From Microbacteriaceae bacterium UBA963 (lineage in GTDB: Bacteria > Actinomycetota > Actinomycetes > Actinomycetales > Microbacteriaceae), in NCBI GenBank assembly GCA_002292955.1, contig DBCH01000070.1, positions 1-32,512 on the forward strand: a stretch of 32,512 nt of DNA. Reading direction: 5' to 3'. A model generated the notes under the pieces. That model was not told where the DNA came from. It worked only from the letters and a program-made list of their open reading frames with translations, and searched no databases. Both the position numbers and the translations under genes were made by a program. Positions 23,046 through 31,286 of this stretch are shown here, piece by piece (the stretch's first letter is position 1; every line of letters starts with the position of its first letter).

Positions 23046-24354
23046 GTGGTCCATGTTTGCGGTGGGAATGTTACTCATCGTGGGTACCGGCTTTTTTGTG
23101 GCGGCTGAGTTTGCTCTCGTCAACCTCGACCGTGCCGACATCAACGCGCGGATTGATCGAGGTGAGCGCGGACTGGCCGGTATCTCACGAGCCCTGAGCC
23201 GCACGTCCACCCACCTCTCAAGCGCCCAGCTGGGTATCACGCTCACCACTCTGCTTACGGGTTTCGCTATGGAACCGGCGATATCCGGACTCCTGTCGGT
23301 GGCATTCGACGACTGGGGTTGGGACGCCGGGGTTGCCCGGTGGGTGGCTCTCATCGTGGCGATTCTTATCGCCACGATGCTCTCGATGTTGATCGGCGAG
23401 CTGGTTCCCAAGAACTTTGCGCTCGCCGTGCCCCTGCAAACCGCCAAAGTGGTCGTGCCGGTCCAAGCGGCTTTCACGTTTGTTTTTCGCCCCGCGGTGG
23501 TGGGACTCAACAACACCGCGAACGGCATCCTGCGCCTGTTTGGCGTGACGCCGGTGGAGGAACTGTCGTCGGCGCGCACCCCCGAAGAGCTTTCGGCTCT
23601 GGTTCTTCACTCGGCTCGAGCGGGGTTTCTGGAAAAGGACACGGCCACGCTGCTGAGCAAGACGCTGCGATTTAGTGAGCGCACCGCGGCCGATGTGATG
23701 ACGCCACGGCCCCGCGTGGTTGACGTCGCGGCCGATGATCCCGTTCTTGCCGTGCTCGAGTCCGCGCGTCGGACCGGTTTTTCGAGGTTCCCCGTGGTGG
23801 GCGACGATCTCGACGACCTGCTTGGCGTGGTGCACGTCAAGTACGCGATGTCGGTTCCTCGCGAGCGCCGCGCGGAGGTTCCCGTCTCCGCAATCATGAC
23901 GGAGCCCCTGCGCGTTCCCGAGACCATGACCCTTGACAACCTGCTGGCCGAGTTGCGCGTCAAGGGGTACCAGATGGCTGTCGTGATTGACGAGTACGGC
24001 GGTACGGCCGGAATCACCACGCTGGAAGACGTGGTGGAAGAGTTGATTGGCGAGGTCGCCGACGAACACGACCGCACGGCGGCCGGTGTGGTGCGCTCGG
24101 GCGAGACGATCACGTTCCCGGCCAACCTGCGTCCCGACGAACTGATCGAACGCACGGGCATTACTGTTCCCGAAAACCCCGACTACGAGACCGTGGCCGG
24201 ATTTGTGATGAGCGAGCTCGGAGAACTTCCGAAGGTCAATGACGAGGTGGCGTGCTCGGGCGGAATTCTTCGCGTGGTGCGCATGGACGGTCGGCGCATC
24301 GACCGGTTGCGCTTCACGCCGGACGCAGCACCCCAGGGTGGTGATGCCTCGTGA
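23035..24354 (+). CDS. CNNM/CorC (HlyC/CorC family) membrane protein, probable magnesium or divalent-cation transport
   Basis: A 439-residue protein. The N-terminal CNNM (DUF21) domain covers about 1-190, with several membrane segments including FAVGMLLIVGTGFFVAAEFALVNLDRADI. A CBS pair covers about 200-335 (DVMTPRPRVVDV, FPVVGDDLDDLLGVVHVKY, VVIDEYGGTAGITTLEDVVEELIGE). A C-terminal CorC/HlyC domain starts at about 350. Members are linked to Mg2+ export or uptake and are often misnamed hemolysins. GTG 23035 is taken as start; TTG 23038 and ATG 23053 are possible. It overlaps the next gene by GTGA and forms an operon with it, preceded by a putative leader peptide. Confidence 0.92.
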   Translation: MLFEWSMFAVGMLLIVGTGFFVAAEFALVNLDRADINARIDRGERGLAGISRALSRTSTHLSSAQLGITLTTLLTGFAMEPAISGLLSVAFDDWGWDAGVARWVALIVAILIATMLSMLIGELVPKNFALAVPLQTAKVVVPVQAAFTFVFRPAVVGLNNTANGILRLFGVTPVEELSSARTPEELSALVLHSARAGFLEKDTATLLSKTLRFSERTAADVMTPRPRVVDVAADDPVLAVLESARRTGFSRFPVVGDDLDDLLGVVHVKYAMSVPRERRAEVPVSAIMTEPLRVPETMTLDNLLAELRVKGYQMAVVIDEYGGTAGITTLEDVVEELIGEVADEHDRTAAGVVRSGETITFPANLRPDELIERTGITVPENPDYETVAGFVMSELGELPKVNDEVACSGGILRVVRMDGRRIDRLRFTPDAAPQGGDAS

Positions 24355-25391
24355 ATTGGGTGGGATTTGTGTGGCTCGCACTTCTGCTGCTGATTAACGC
24401 GTTCTTTGTGGCCGCAGAGTTCGCGGTGATCTCGGCCAAGCGTTCGCAAATAGAACCCATGGCCGCCGCCGGAAAGCCTGGCGCACGAACCGCGCTGTGG
24501 GCCATCGAACACGTCTCGCTCATGCTGGCCACAGCCCAACTGGGCATCACAGTGTGTTCTCTGCTGATTCTGAACGTGGCGGAGCCGAGCATCAAATACC
24601 TGATTGCCGACTGGCTGGTGGCTACCGGCTGGTCGGAGAGTGTCATCTCCACGCTCGGCTTCTTTGTTGCCCTCATCGTCGTGACATTCCTGCACGTTGT
24701 CTTTGGTGAAATGGTGCCCAAGAACGCGTCGTTCGCGATGCCCGAACGCGCCGTCCTCCTGCTGGCCCCGCCGCTGGTGGCGGTGGCCTCGGTGGTGCGC
24801 CCGGTGATCATCGCGCTCAATGCCACAGCGAACGGCATCTTGCGCTTGTGCCGGGTGACTCCGCGGGACGAAGCCCTGAGTACCTTCACCCTCGACCAGG
24901 TGGCGAGCATCGTGAGCCACTCGACGCGCGAGGGCACGCTCGATGACTCATCTGGCGCGGTGAGCGCGGTCGTTGAGTTCACCGCGAAAAAGGCGCGTGA
25001 CATCGCGGTGCCGCTGAGCGACGTGGTGACTCTGCCCGAGACGGCAACGGTGGCGGACCTCGAAAAGGCGGTGACCACGCACGGATTCTCGCGCTATCCG
25101 ATTGTTGATGTCGCGGGCGAGCCCGTGGGCTACGTACACCTCAAAGACGTGCTCACGGACGACGGTGACGGCGAGGGCACCGAGACCGGAAAACTTCAGG
25201 CCAAGCGCATGCGGCGCCTCGAGACTGTCACAACGACTCTGGATCTTGAAGACGCCCTGGCGCTGCTCCAACGCTCGGGCGTGCACTTGGCTCGTGTGGT
25301 TGATACTCGTGGCCGCACCACCGGCATGGTCTTTCTCGAGGACATCTTGGAAGAGCTCATCGGCCAAGTGGACGACGCCACGCGGCGCTAA
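24351..25391 (+). CDS. CNNM/CorC family membrane protein without the C-terminal CorC domain
   Basis: A 346-residue paralogue of the upstream gene. The CNNM domain is at the N-terminus (LLLLINAFFVAAEFAVISAKRSQIE). A CBS pair follows (PLSDVVTLPETATVADLEKA, GFSRYPIVDVAGEPVGYVHLKDVL, TTGMVFLEDILEELIGQV). The protein ends soon after the CBS pair, so the CorC/HlyC domain is missing. The GTG start overlaps the upstream stop (GTGA). The pair probably works together, possibly as a heterodimer, since CNNM proteins act as dimers. That is inference. It is convergent with the Old Yellow Enzyme gene. Confidence 0.92.
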   Translation: MNWVGFVWLALLLLINAFFVAAEFAVISAKRSQIEPMAAAGKPGARTALWAIEHVSLMLATAQLGITVCSLLILNVAEPSIKYLIADWLVATGWSESVISTLGFFVALIVVTFLHVVFGEMVPKNASFAMPERAVLLLAPPLVAVASVVRPVIIALNATANGILRLCRVTPRDEALSTFTLDQVASIVSHSTREGTLDDSSGAVSAVVEFTAKKARDIAVPLSDVVTLPETATVADLEKAVTTHGFSRYPIVDVAGEPVGYVHLKDVLTDDGDGEGTETGKLQAKRMRRLETVTTTLDLEDALALLQRSGVHLARVVDTRGRTTGMVFLEDILEELIGQVDDATRR

Positions 25392-25433
25392 CAGCCCCGC
25401 GCGTGACGATCCGAACGGTCAGGCGAGCTCGGG

Positions 25434-26534
25434 TTAGGGCCTGGGCTTGGGCCGTGCGCGAAGATACTGGCTGGGCCAGTAATCGATTTCGGCGCCGAGC
25501 GCCATGGCTGCGTGCAGCGCGAAGTGGGGGTCGCGAAGGTGTTCGCGCCCGAGCATCACCGCATCCGCCTTTCCCTCGGCCACGATGGCGTTGGCCTGCT
25601 CGGGTGTCGTGATCAACCCGACCGCCGAAGCCAGCACATGTCCGTGTGACCGCACGTACTGGGCGAGCGGAACCTGGTATCCCGGCGACAGGGGAATCTT
25701 TACGCCAACGACGTTGCCGCCGCTGGAGATGTCAAAGACATCGGCACCGGCCCGCTGACACCAGTCGGCCACGATGGAGCACTCTTCTTCGTTGAAACCA
25801 TCGGGGACCCAGTCGGTCGCAGAAAAGCGAACGAACACAACCGTCTCCTCGCCCACGGCCGCGCGGACCGCCGAGACGATGCGCAGCACCACGCGGGCTC
25901 GATTCTCGAGGGCTCCACCGTATTCATCGCTGCGGGCGTTGCTTGTGGGCGAGAGAAACTCGTGCAGCAGGTATCCGTGTGCCGCGTGGATCTCGAGCAC
26001 CTCGAAGCCGGCTGCCACAGCGCGAACCGCTGCCGCTGCCCACGCGTCAACGAGCGCATCAATCTGTTCGACCGTCAACTCGGTCGTGTCGTCGTAACCG
26101 TCAAAGGCAAGGGGACTCGGCGCCACGGTAGGCCAGCCACCGGCACTCACCGGCGCGGTTCCCTTTCCCGACATCGGGTCTCCCCAATCTGGGTAAATCG
26201 ATCCTTTGCGGCCAGCGTGGGCGAGCTGAATTCCCGGCACAGCGCCCTGGCTGCGGATGAACGACGCGATCCGTTGCCACGCGTCGCGCTGCGCATCGTT
26301 CCAGATGCCGGTGTCGTGTGGCGAAATGCGCCCCTCGGGAACGACGGCCGTCGCCTCAGCAATCACGAGCGCGGCGCCACCGCGAGCGAGTGAGCCCAGA
26401 TGCACCAGATGCCAGTCGGTGGGGATGCCGTCACGTTCGGTCACGGAGTACTGGCACATCGCCGGAACCCAAATGCGGTTGCGGAACGTGGTGCCGCGAA
26501 CGGTGAGCGGCTCAAACAGGGCGGGCTGGGTCAT
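25434..26534 (-). CDS. NADH:flavin oxidoreductase, Old Yellow Enzyme family (YqjM-like)
   Basis: A 366-residue FMN-dependent ene-reductase. VPAMCQYSV carries Cys27 and Tyr29, matching the Cys/Tyr pair of the thermophilic-like YqjM subclass. QLAHAGRKGS, EIHAAHGYLLHEFLSP and NARSDEYGGALENR provide the FMN and substrate site. The length fits the subclass. It reduces activated alkenes using NAD(P)H and may act in oxidative-stress or electrophile detoxification. The natural substrate is unknown. The ATG has a leaderless-type -10 six bases upstream, in a divergent promoter shared with nnrD. Confidence 0.93.
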   Translation of the reverse strand: MTQPALFEPLTVRGTTFRNRIWVPAMCQYSVTERDGIPTDWHLVHLGSLARGGAALVIAEATAVVPEGRISPHDTGIWNDAQRDAWQRIASFIRSQGAVPGIQLAHAGRKGSIYPDWGDPMSGKGTAPVSAGGWPTVAPSPLAFDGYDDTTELTVEQIDALVDAWAAAAVRAVAAGFEVLEIHAAHGYLLHEFLSPTSNARSDEYGGALENRARVVLRIVSAVRAAVGEETVVFVRFSATDWVPDGFNEEECSIVADWCQRAGADVFDISSGGNVVGVKIPLSPGYQVPLAQYVRSHGHVLASAVGLITTPEQANAIVAEGKADAVMLGREHLRDPHFALHAAMALGAEIDYWPSQYLRARPKPRP

Positions 26535-26540
26535 AGAAAC

Positions 26541-26550
26541 AAACTATCGT
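26541..26550. promoter_or_regulatory. Divergent promoter core with overlapping -10 boxes (OYE gene / nnrD)
   Basis: In AAACTATCGT, the forward -10 TATCGT (26545-26550) lies seven bases before the nnrD ATG. The reverse -10 TAGTTT (26546-26541) lies six bases before the oxidoreductase ATG. They share the TA at 26545-26546. Confidence 0.45.
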
Positions 26551-26557
26551 GTGACCT

Positions 26558-27430
26558 ATGGCGGGGTTGGGCGACACTGGCGAGGCGATGCCCGAGTGGA
26601 CGGTTGCCGACGCAGCGCGGTTTATCCGGGTCCCCGCCGAGTCTGACGACAAGTATGGCCACGGCGTCTTAGGAGTCATCACGGGGAGCACCACCTTTCC
26701 GGGAGCCGCCCTGCTCGGGGTGGATGCCGCGTGTGCCACGGGGGTCGGCATGGTTCGCTTTTTGGGAGACCCGGTGGTGGCGGGGCAGGTGATGCGTCGC
26801 CGCCCGGAGACCGTGACGGTTGACGGTCGGGTGCAGGCGTGGCTCATTGGTTCGGGAACCGAGTGGACCGCGGAGGGTTCGCAGACGTCACTCGAACAGC
26901 GGGCACTCGACTCCGGGCAGCCCGTGGTGATCGACGCGGGAGCGCTACCGCTGTCAGGACTCGCCGCGGGCATCACGGTTGTCACGCCGCACCACGCAGA
27001 GTGTGCGCGCCTTCTGGACAAGACGCGCGAAGAGGTCGACGCGGATCCGTTTCGTGCGGCGAGCACACTGGCCGACCAGCGAGGCGTCACCGTCGTGTTG
27101 AAGGGTCACACCACCTTCGTTGTGTCACCTGAGCGGGACGGGGGACGCTTCGCCCGACGACTCACCGCTCCCACGACGTGGCTGGCCACCGCCGGAACGG
27201 GGGATGTGCTTGCCGGAATCATGGGGGCACTGCTCGCCACACACGCCGACGACCTGAGCGAACACCCAGCCCACGTGGCCGGGCTCGCGGCTACGGCCGT
27301 GCTTCTCCACGGCTTGGCCGCGGTGAGAGCCGGATCCGGTGGCCCCTTCGGGGCGTCGGACATCGCCGCGCATCTGGGGCCTGTCATCGCCGATATTCTT
27401 GAGGATCGTGGTGACTCGCAAACTCTCTGA
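26558..27430 (+). CDS. nnrD: ADP-dependent NAD(P)H-hydrate dehydratase
   Basis: A 290-residue ribokinase-like repair enzyme that restores hydrated NADH and NADPH at the expense of ADP. KYGHGVLGVITGSTTFPGAALLGVDAA is the N-terminal signature. IDAGALPL, TPHHAECARLL and the nucleotide-binding ATAGTGDVLAGIMGALLA segment are present. It lacks the fused NnrE epimerase domain found in some bacteria, so epimerisation would come from another gene. It is divergent from a flavin oxidoreductase that consumes NAD(P)H, a plausible but unproven functional link. It overlaps the downstream membrane protein gene by about 20 bases. Confidence 0.93.
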   Translation: MAGLGDTGEAMPEWTVADAARFIRVPAESDDKYGHGVLGVITGSTTFPGAALLGVDAACATGVGMVRFLGDPVVAGQVMRRRPETVTVDGRVQAWLIGSGTEWTAEGSQTSLEQRALDSGQPVVIDAGALPLSGLAAGITVVTPHHAECARLLDKTREEVDADPFRAASTLADQRGVTVVLKGHTTFVVSPERDGGRFARRLTAPTTWLATAGTGDVLAGIMGALLATHADDLSEHPAHVAGLAATAVLLHGLAAVRAGSGGPFGASDIAAHLGPVIADILEDRGDSQTL

Positions 27431-28664
27431 CAGGTCTGGACAGCGCTGGTTTGCTCACCCGGCAACCCTGTGGCTGGCATTCGCCGCCGTTCACGTCTGG
27501 ACGGCGTGGCTCAACTTTTCGGCTGCTAACCAACCCCTCGGTGATGTCAACGGCATCTACTGGCGTTGGGTGTCCCAGGTACTCGCCGGACAAGACATTC
27601 CTGGAGTCACGGAACCGTGGGTCTACCCGGTCGCCGCGCTCCTCCCTCTGCTTCTGGCGTCACTGCCCGGCATGGTCACGTATCCGCAAAACTGGCTGGT
27701 CATGGTGTCACTGCTCGATGCGCTGGCGTTCTACTTCCTCGTGGGTGGCTGGCGACGCCCGGCCAGACGCGTGCGGGCAGCCTGGTGGTGGATCGCGTTC
27801 ATCGTGTGCCTCGGGCCCATCACCCTGGGTCGCTTGGATTCGGTCGTCGCACCGCTGGCTGTGATGGGACTGATGTTCCTGCTCACACGTCCGCGACTTG
27901 CCGCCGTGTTGCTCACCCTCGCAACGTGGATCAAGGTCTGGCCCGCAGCGCTTCTTCTCGCAGCGGTTGCCGTGATACGCCGGCGCTGGACCATCGTGAT
28001 CTCGGCGGCGTTGACCTCCGTTGCCATTGTGGTGGTGACCCTGCTGTTTGGCGGAGGAGCACATCTCCTGTCTTTTCTCACGCAGCAGACGAGTCGCGGA
28101 ATCCAGATTGAGTCTCCACTGGCCACCCCGTTCGTCTGGCTTAGCGTGCTACAGGTTCCCGGATACGGCATTTATTACTCGCAAGACCTGCTGACCTTTC
28201 AGGTCTCGGGCGACGGCGTCGACATTGCCGGAGCGGCCAGCAACATCGCGCTCGCCGTTGCGGTGCTGGCTGTGTTGACCCTGGGCTGGATCCGGTTGCA
28301 TCGCGGTTCGTCGGTCATTCGGCTGCTCGCTCCGCTGTCTCTGGCACTGGTGATGTGTCTCATCGTGTTCAACAAGGTGGGCTCGCCCCAGTTCATGACA
28401 TGGATTATTGCGCCGATGGTTCTCGGGCTCATCGTTGATCGTGCGCGGTTTGCTCCCGTTGCCGTGGTGGCACTCGCGATGGCCGTTCTCACCCAGGTCT
28501 TCTACCCGTTCTATTACGACCTGATTCTGGTGGCCAACCCCCTCATGGTCGCCGTGATGACGGCGCGCAACGCTCTCGAGGTTGTGGTGCTCGCCATGGC
28601 GATACACGTGCTGGCAACGGGCCGCCGACGGCAAGCGGTCCGGCAGGTGGCGCACCGTCGTTGA
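27411..28664 (+). CDS. Polytopic membrane protein, GT87-like (DUF2029) glycosyltransferase
   Basis: A 417-residue protein with about ten predicted membrane segments. An early acidic segment LGDVNGIYWRWVSQVL follows the first helix, and PVAALLPLLLASLPG and ATWIKVWPAALLLAAVAVIRRR resemble polyprenyl-phosphate-mannose-dependent mannosyltransferases of the GT87/C-type group. It probably acts on the outer face of the membrane in glycolipid or glycan assembly; the family call is moderate. GTG 27411 is taken as start, six bases after GAGG inside nnrD; GTG 27408 is also possible. Coupling with nnrD is positional only. It is convergent with metX. Confidence 0.75.
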   Translation: MTRKLSDRSGQRWFAHPATLWLAFAAVHVWTAWLNFSAANQPLGDVNGIYWRWVSQVLAGQDIPGVTEPWVYPVAALLPLLLASLPGMVTYPQNWLVMVSLLDALAFYFLVGGWRRPARRVRAAWWWIAFIVCLGPITLGRLDSVVAPLAVMGLMFLLTRPRLAAVLLTLATWIKVWPAALLLAAVAVIRRRWTIVISAALTSVAIVVVTLLFGGGAHLLSFLTQQTSRGIQIESPLATPFVWLSVLQVPGYGIYYSQDLLTFQVSGDGVDIAGAASNIALAVAVLAVLTLGWIRLHRGSSVIRLLAPLSLALVMCLIVFNKVGSPQFMTWIIAPMVLGLIVDRARFAPVAVVALAMAVLTQVFYPFYYDLILVANPLMVAVMTARNALEVVVLAMAIHVLATGRRRQAVRQVAHRR

Positions 28665-28726
28665 CGCGTGGGCGGGGGCTGATCTGTTGCGGCGCCGTTC
28701 TGATGAGACGCTGACCTATTGAGGAG

Positions 28727-29938
28727 TTACGCGTCGGTGTTGAGCAGGCGGAGCAACTGCGCACCGACCTCGTCGGATTCAATTAGGAACGCGTCGTGGC
28801 CAAACTCCGAATCCAGCGCATAGGGAACATCACCGTCGATGTTGCCCGGCACCGCCCGCGCAATGCGCTGCTGGCCGAGAAAGGGGAAGAAACGATCCCG
28901 CACGATGCCGAGCACGAGAGTGGGCACTGTGATTGACGACAGCACCTCATCGATGTCACCGCGTCCCCGGCCAACGTCGTGCGAGTTCATGGCATCCACT
29001 AAAATCAGATAACTGTTGGCGTCGAACCGACGCGCAAACTTGTTGCCGTGAAAATCGAGGTAGCTGGCCACGGCAAACCGCCCGCCCTCGCCGAGCGGGC
29101 TGATGTCACTCTGGGCCTGGCGATCGAAACGTTCGTTGAGCTCGGCCGGAGTGCGAAAGTTCTGAAAACTGATGCGTCGAGCCAAAGCCAGGCCACCGTG
29201 CGGACCATCGCCGTCGACCGCGTCGTAGTAGTTTCCCCCGCGCCAGAGGGGATCGAGCTGGATGGCCTCGATCTGAACGGTATTGAGGGCAATCTCGTCG
29301 GCGCTCGTCGCTGCCGGCGCGGCGAGAATTCCGAGCCGACGGGCACGCTCGGGAAACATGATGCCCCACTCGAGCGCGTGCATGGCACCCATGGATCCGC
29401 CAACCACTGCCGCCCACGCGTCGATGTTGAGAAAGTCCGTGAGAAGGACCTGCACATTCACCTGGTCACGAATGGTGGTGAAGGGAAAGCGCGACCCCCA
29501 CTCGTAGCCGTCGGGAGCCAGCGAAGCCGGGCCCGTGGTGCCCTGACACCCGCCAAGCACGTTGGGTGCCACAACGAACCAGCGATCAGTGTCGATTGCT
29601 TTACCCGGCCCAATAACGTCTTCCCACCAGCCGCTGGTTTTGTGACCGCGAGTGGCTTCGCCAACAACGTGGCTGTCCCCCGTGAGGGCGTGCAGAACCA
29701 GCACGGCGTTGTCACGCGCCTCGTTGAGTGTGCCCCAGGTTTCGTAGGCCACGCGAACGTGTGGCAGCGACTGCCCCGATTCAAACTCAAAAGCGCCGAG
29801 GTTCGCAAAGAGCCGGTCGCCGGGCGGATCGCCTTCACGCCACGCACCGGTCGCGGGCGGTTTGCCGGCGACCGAGCGAATCTGTTCGTCGGTGACAAAA
29901 CTCGACGGGAGCGCGTCACCGTTACTTTGCGAATCCAT
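28727..29938 (-). CDS. metX: Homoserine O-acetyltransferase
   Basis: A 403-residue alpha/beta-hydrolase-fold acyltransferase for methionine synthesis (acetyl-CoA plus homoserine). LTGDSHVVG, PNVLGGCQGTTGP and the nucleophile motif GGSMGAMHALEWG with Ser182 are diagnostic. The catalytic Asp lies in IVRDRFFPF and the His in FGHDAFLIE near the C-terminus. ATG 29938 is preferred, with AGGATTGAG upstream; an open extension to 30067 would enter the divergent gene's leader. The usual partner metY is not adjacent, so the pair has been separated or lies elsewhere. MetX proteins can use acetyl- or succinyl-CoA; that is not decided here. Confidence 0.94.
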   Translation of the reverse strand: MDSQSNGDALPSSFVTDEQIRSVAGKPPATGAWREGDPPGDRLFANLGAFEFESGQSLPHVRVAYETWGTLNEARDNAVLVLHALTGDSHVVGEATRGHKTSGWWEDVIGPGKAIDTDRWFVVAPNVLGGCQGTTGPASLAPDGYEWGSRFPFTTIRDQVNVQVLLTDFLNIDAWAAVVGGSMGAMHALEWGIMFPERARRLGILAAPAATSADEIALNTVQIEAIQLDPLWRGGNYYDAVDGDGPHGGLALARRISFQNFRTPAELNERFDRQAQSDISPLGEGGRFAVASYLDFHGNKFARRFDANSYLILVDAMNSHDVGRGRGDIDEVLSSITVPTLVLGIVRDRFFPFLGQQRIARAVPGNIDGDVPYALDSEFGHDAFLIESDEVGAQLLRLLNTDA

Positions 29939-30070
29939 TTGCTCAATCCTGCCGGATATTCTGCAGGGTGGTCGGACGTGGGTAATTGTGTTGCCCCGTA
30001 ATAAAGTGAGGGGCGCGCACATTTTGTTCGCCCATCCGGGTGAGCGTTCCGCCGAGAAGGGCCCCACGCG

Positions 30071-31276
30071 ATGTTTTCTGGTTACCGAACTCGGTTCCCT
30101 TCAGGAACCTCGCTCGGTGATGCCCTCAACGGTCACCGCAACTCACTCGGGCTGTTGCGGTTGTTCTTTGCACTGGCGGTCATTTTCTCGCACGCCTTTT
30201 TCCTCGGCGGGTATGGTGGCGATCCCTCACTGGGTTGGACGCTCGGGCAAACTACGATCGGCGGCATCGCCGTAGACGGATTCTTTGCCATCAGCGGTTA
30301 TCTCATTGCCAAGAGTGGCGCCACGTCAGACGTCGTTCAGTTTCTTTGGCGCCGCGCCCTGCGAATTTTTCCCGCCTTCTGGACACTCCTGCTCGTTTCG
30401 GCAGCAGTTATCGGCCCCATCTTCTGGGTATTGAGCGGAAACGCTTTCAGGTCCTATGTTTCGTTTGGTGACGGTGGCCCGTGGACATACATCACCCGCA
30501 ACTGGCGTCTCACGCCAGGCCAGTACGGGATTTGGGACATCTTTGCTTCAACGACGCCATATGGGTTGCAGGTCAACGGCAGTGTGTTCAACGGATCCAT
30601 CTGGACTCTCGAGTACGAGTGGTTCTGCTACATGATCATCGCGGCCCTGTGCTTCATGGCGGCCTTGACGCGCGCCAAGATATTGGTTCCCGTGCTGACC
30701 GGTGTGTTCTTTTTGTTGGTGTTCACGAACACGGTGAGCCCCGGCGTTATTGGAAACGTTGTTCCGTTCCTTGGCGACAGCTACCGCCTTACCTTCCCGC
30801 TTGTCTTCCTGCTGGGGTCAACACTCGCCATGTACTCGAAGAACGTCCCCTTCAGTGGGTGGATGGCTCTCGGCTCGCTCGCCATATTCCTGGCCTCGCT
30901 TCGCTGGGGCGGATACAAGCTCATCGGCGTTGCAGCTCTTGTGTACCTCGTGCTGTGGTTGGCCGCGGCTCTTCCCCGGCGCTTTCAGTGGATTGGCCAG
31001 AAAAACGACTACTCCTACGGCATCTACATTTACGGCTGGCCGGTGCAGCAGATGCTCGCATTCTTTGGGTTGGAAAAGTGGGGCTACGTTCCCTACGTGG
31101 CCATCACCATCTTGGGAACCGCTGCACTGGCGTGGTTGAGTTGGCACGGCATAGAGAAGTGGGCCATGTCCATCAAAGACTGGGGACCCGGCCGTGGCGT
31201 GCGGCACTGGGTTGACCGCATTCGACATCGAATCTCGCGCCGCCGCACAGCGTCTTCCTCTGAGTCGAGCCGGTAG
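30071..31276 (+). CDS. Membrane acyltransferase, acyltransferase-3 (OafA-like) family
   Basis: A 401-residue protein with about ten membrane segments. The N-terminal block SLGLLRLFFALAVIFSHAFF contains the conserved His. IAVDGFFAISGYLIAKS and the FLWRRALRIFPAFW segment carry the conserved Arg residues of this family. Such enzymes move acetyl or other acyl groups onto extracytoplasmic sugars. The C-terminus is cytoplasmic, basic and Ser-rich. It has a purine-rich AGAAGGGG upstream of the ATG. Its stop overlaps the -10 box of the next gene. With the following epimerase and membrane protein it suggests a surface polysaccharide locus. Confidence 0.9.
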   Translation: MFSGYRTRFPSGTSLGDALNGHRNSLGLLRLFFALAVIFSHAFFLGGYGGDPSLGWTLGQTTIGGIAVDGFFAISGYLIAKSGATSDVVQFLWRRALRIFPAFWTLLLVSAAVIGPIFWVLSGNAFRSYVSFGDGGPWTYITRNWRLTPGQYGIWDIFASTTPYGLQVNGSVFNGSIWTLEYEWFCYMIIAALCFMAALTRAKILVPVLTGVFFLLVFTNTVSPGVIGNVVPFLGDSYRLTFPLVFLLGSTLAMYSKNVPFSGWMALGSLAIFLASLRWGGYKLIGVAALVYLVLWLAAALPRRFQWIGQKNDYSYGIYIYGWPVQQMLAFFGLEKWGYVPYVAITILGTAALAWLSWHGIEKWAMSIKDWGPGRGVRHWVDRIRHRISRRRTASSSESSR

Positions 31277-31279
31277 CAT
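31274..31279 (+). promoter_or_regulatory. Leaderless-type -10 box of the epimerase gene
   Basis: TAGCAT, seven bases before ATG 31287. Its first three bases are the stop codon of the acyltransferase gene. Confidence 0.4.
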
Positions 31280-31286
31280 TATCTCC

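Noticed and set aside
22838..23197. Alternative 119-codon frame across the kgd-CNNM gap
   Set aside because: It runs through the strong promoter and into the CNNM gene in the wrong frame, with Cys/Ser-rich non-protein-like composition.
23218..24381. 387-codon frame antisense to the first CNNM gene
   Set aside because: Composition rich in His and Arg is a shadow of the real transporter frame; no motifs or ribosome binding site.
29048..30001. 317-codon frame antisense to metX
   Set aside because: Shadow of a well-supported enzyme gene; no domain features.
29939..30070. Possible SAM-responsive riboswitch before metX
   Set aside because: The gap is 132 bases and shared with a divergent gene; no conserved riboswitch core or terminator hairpin was recognised.
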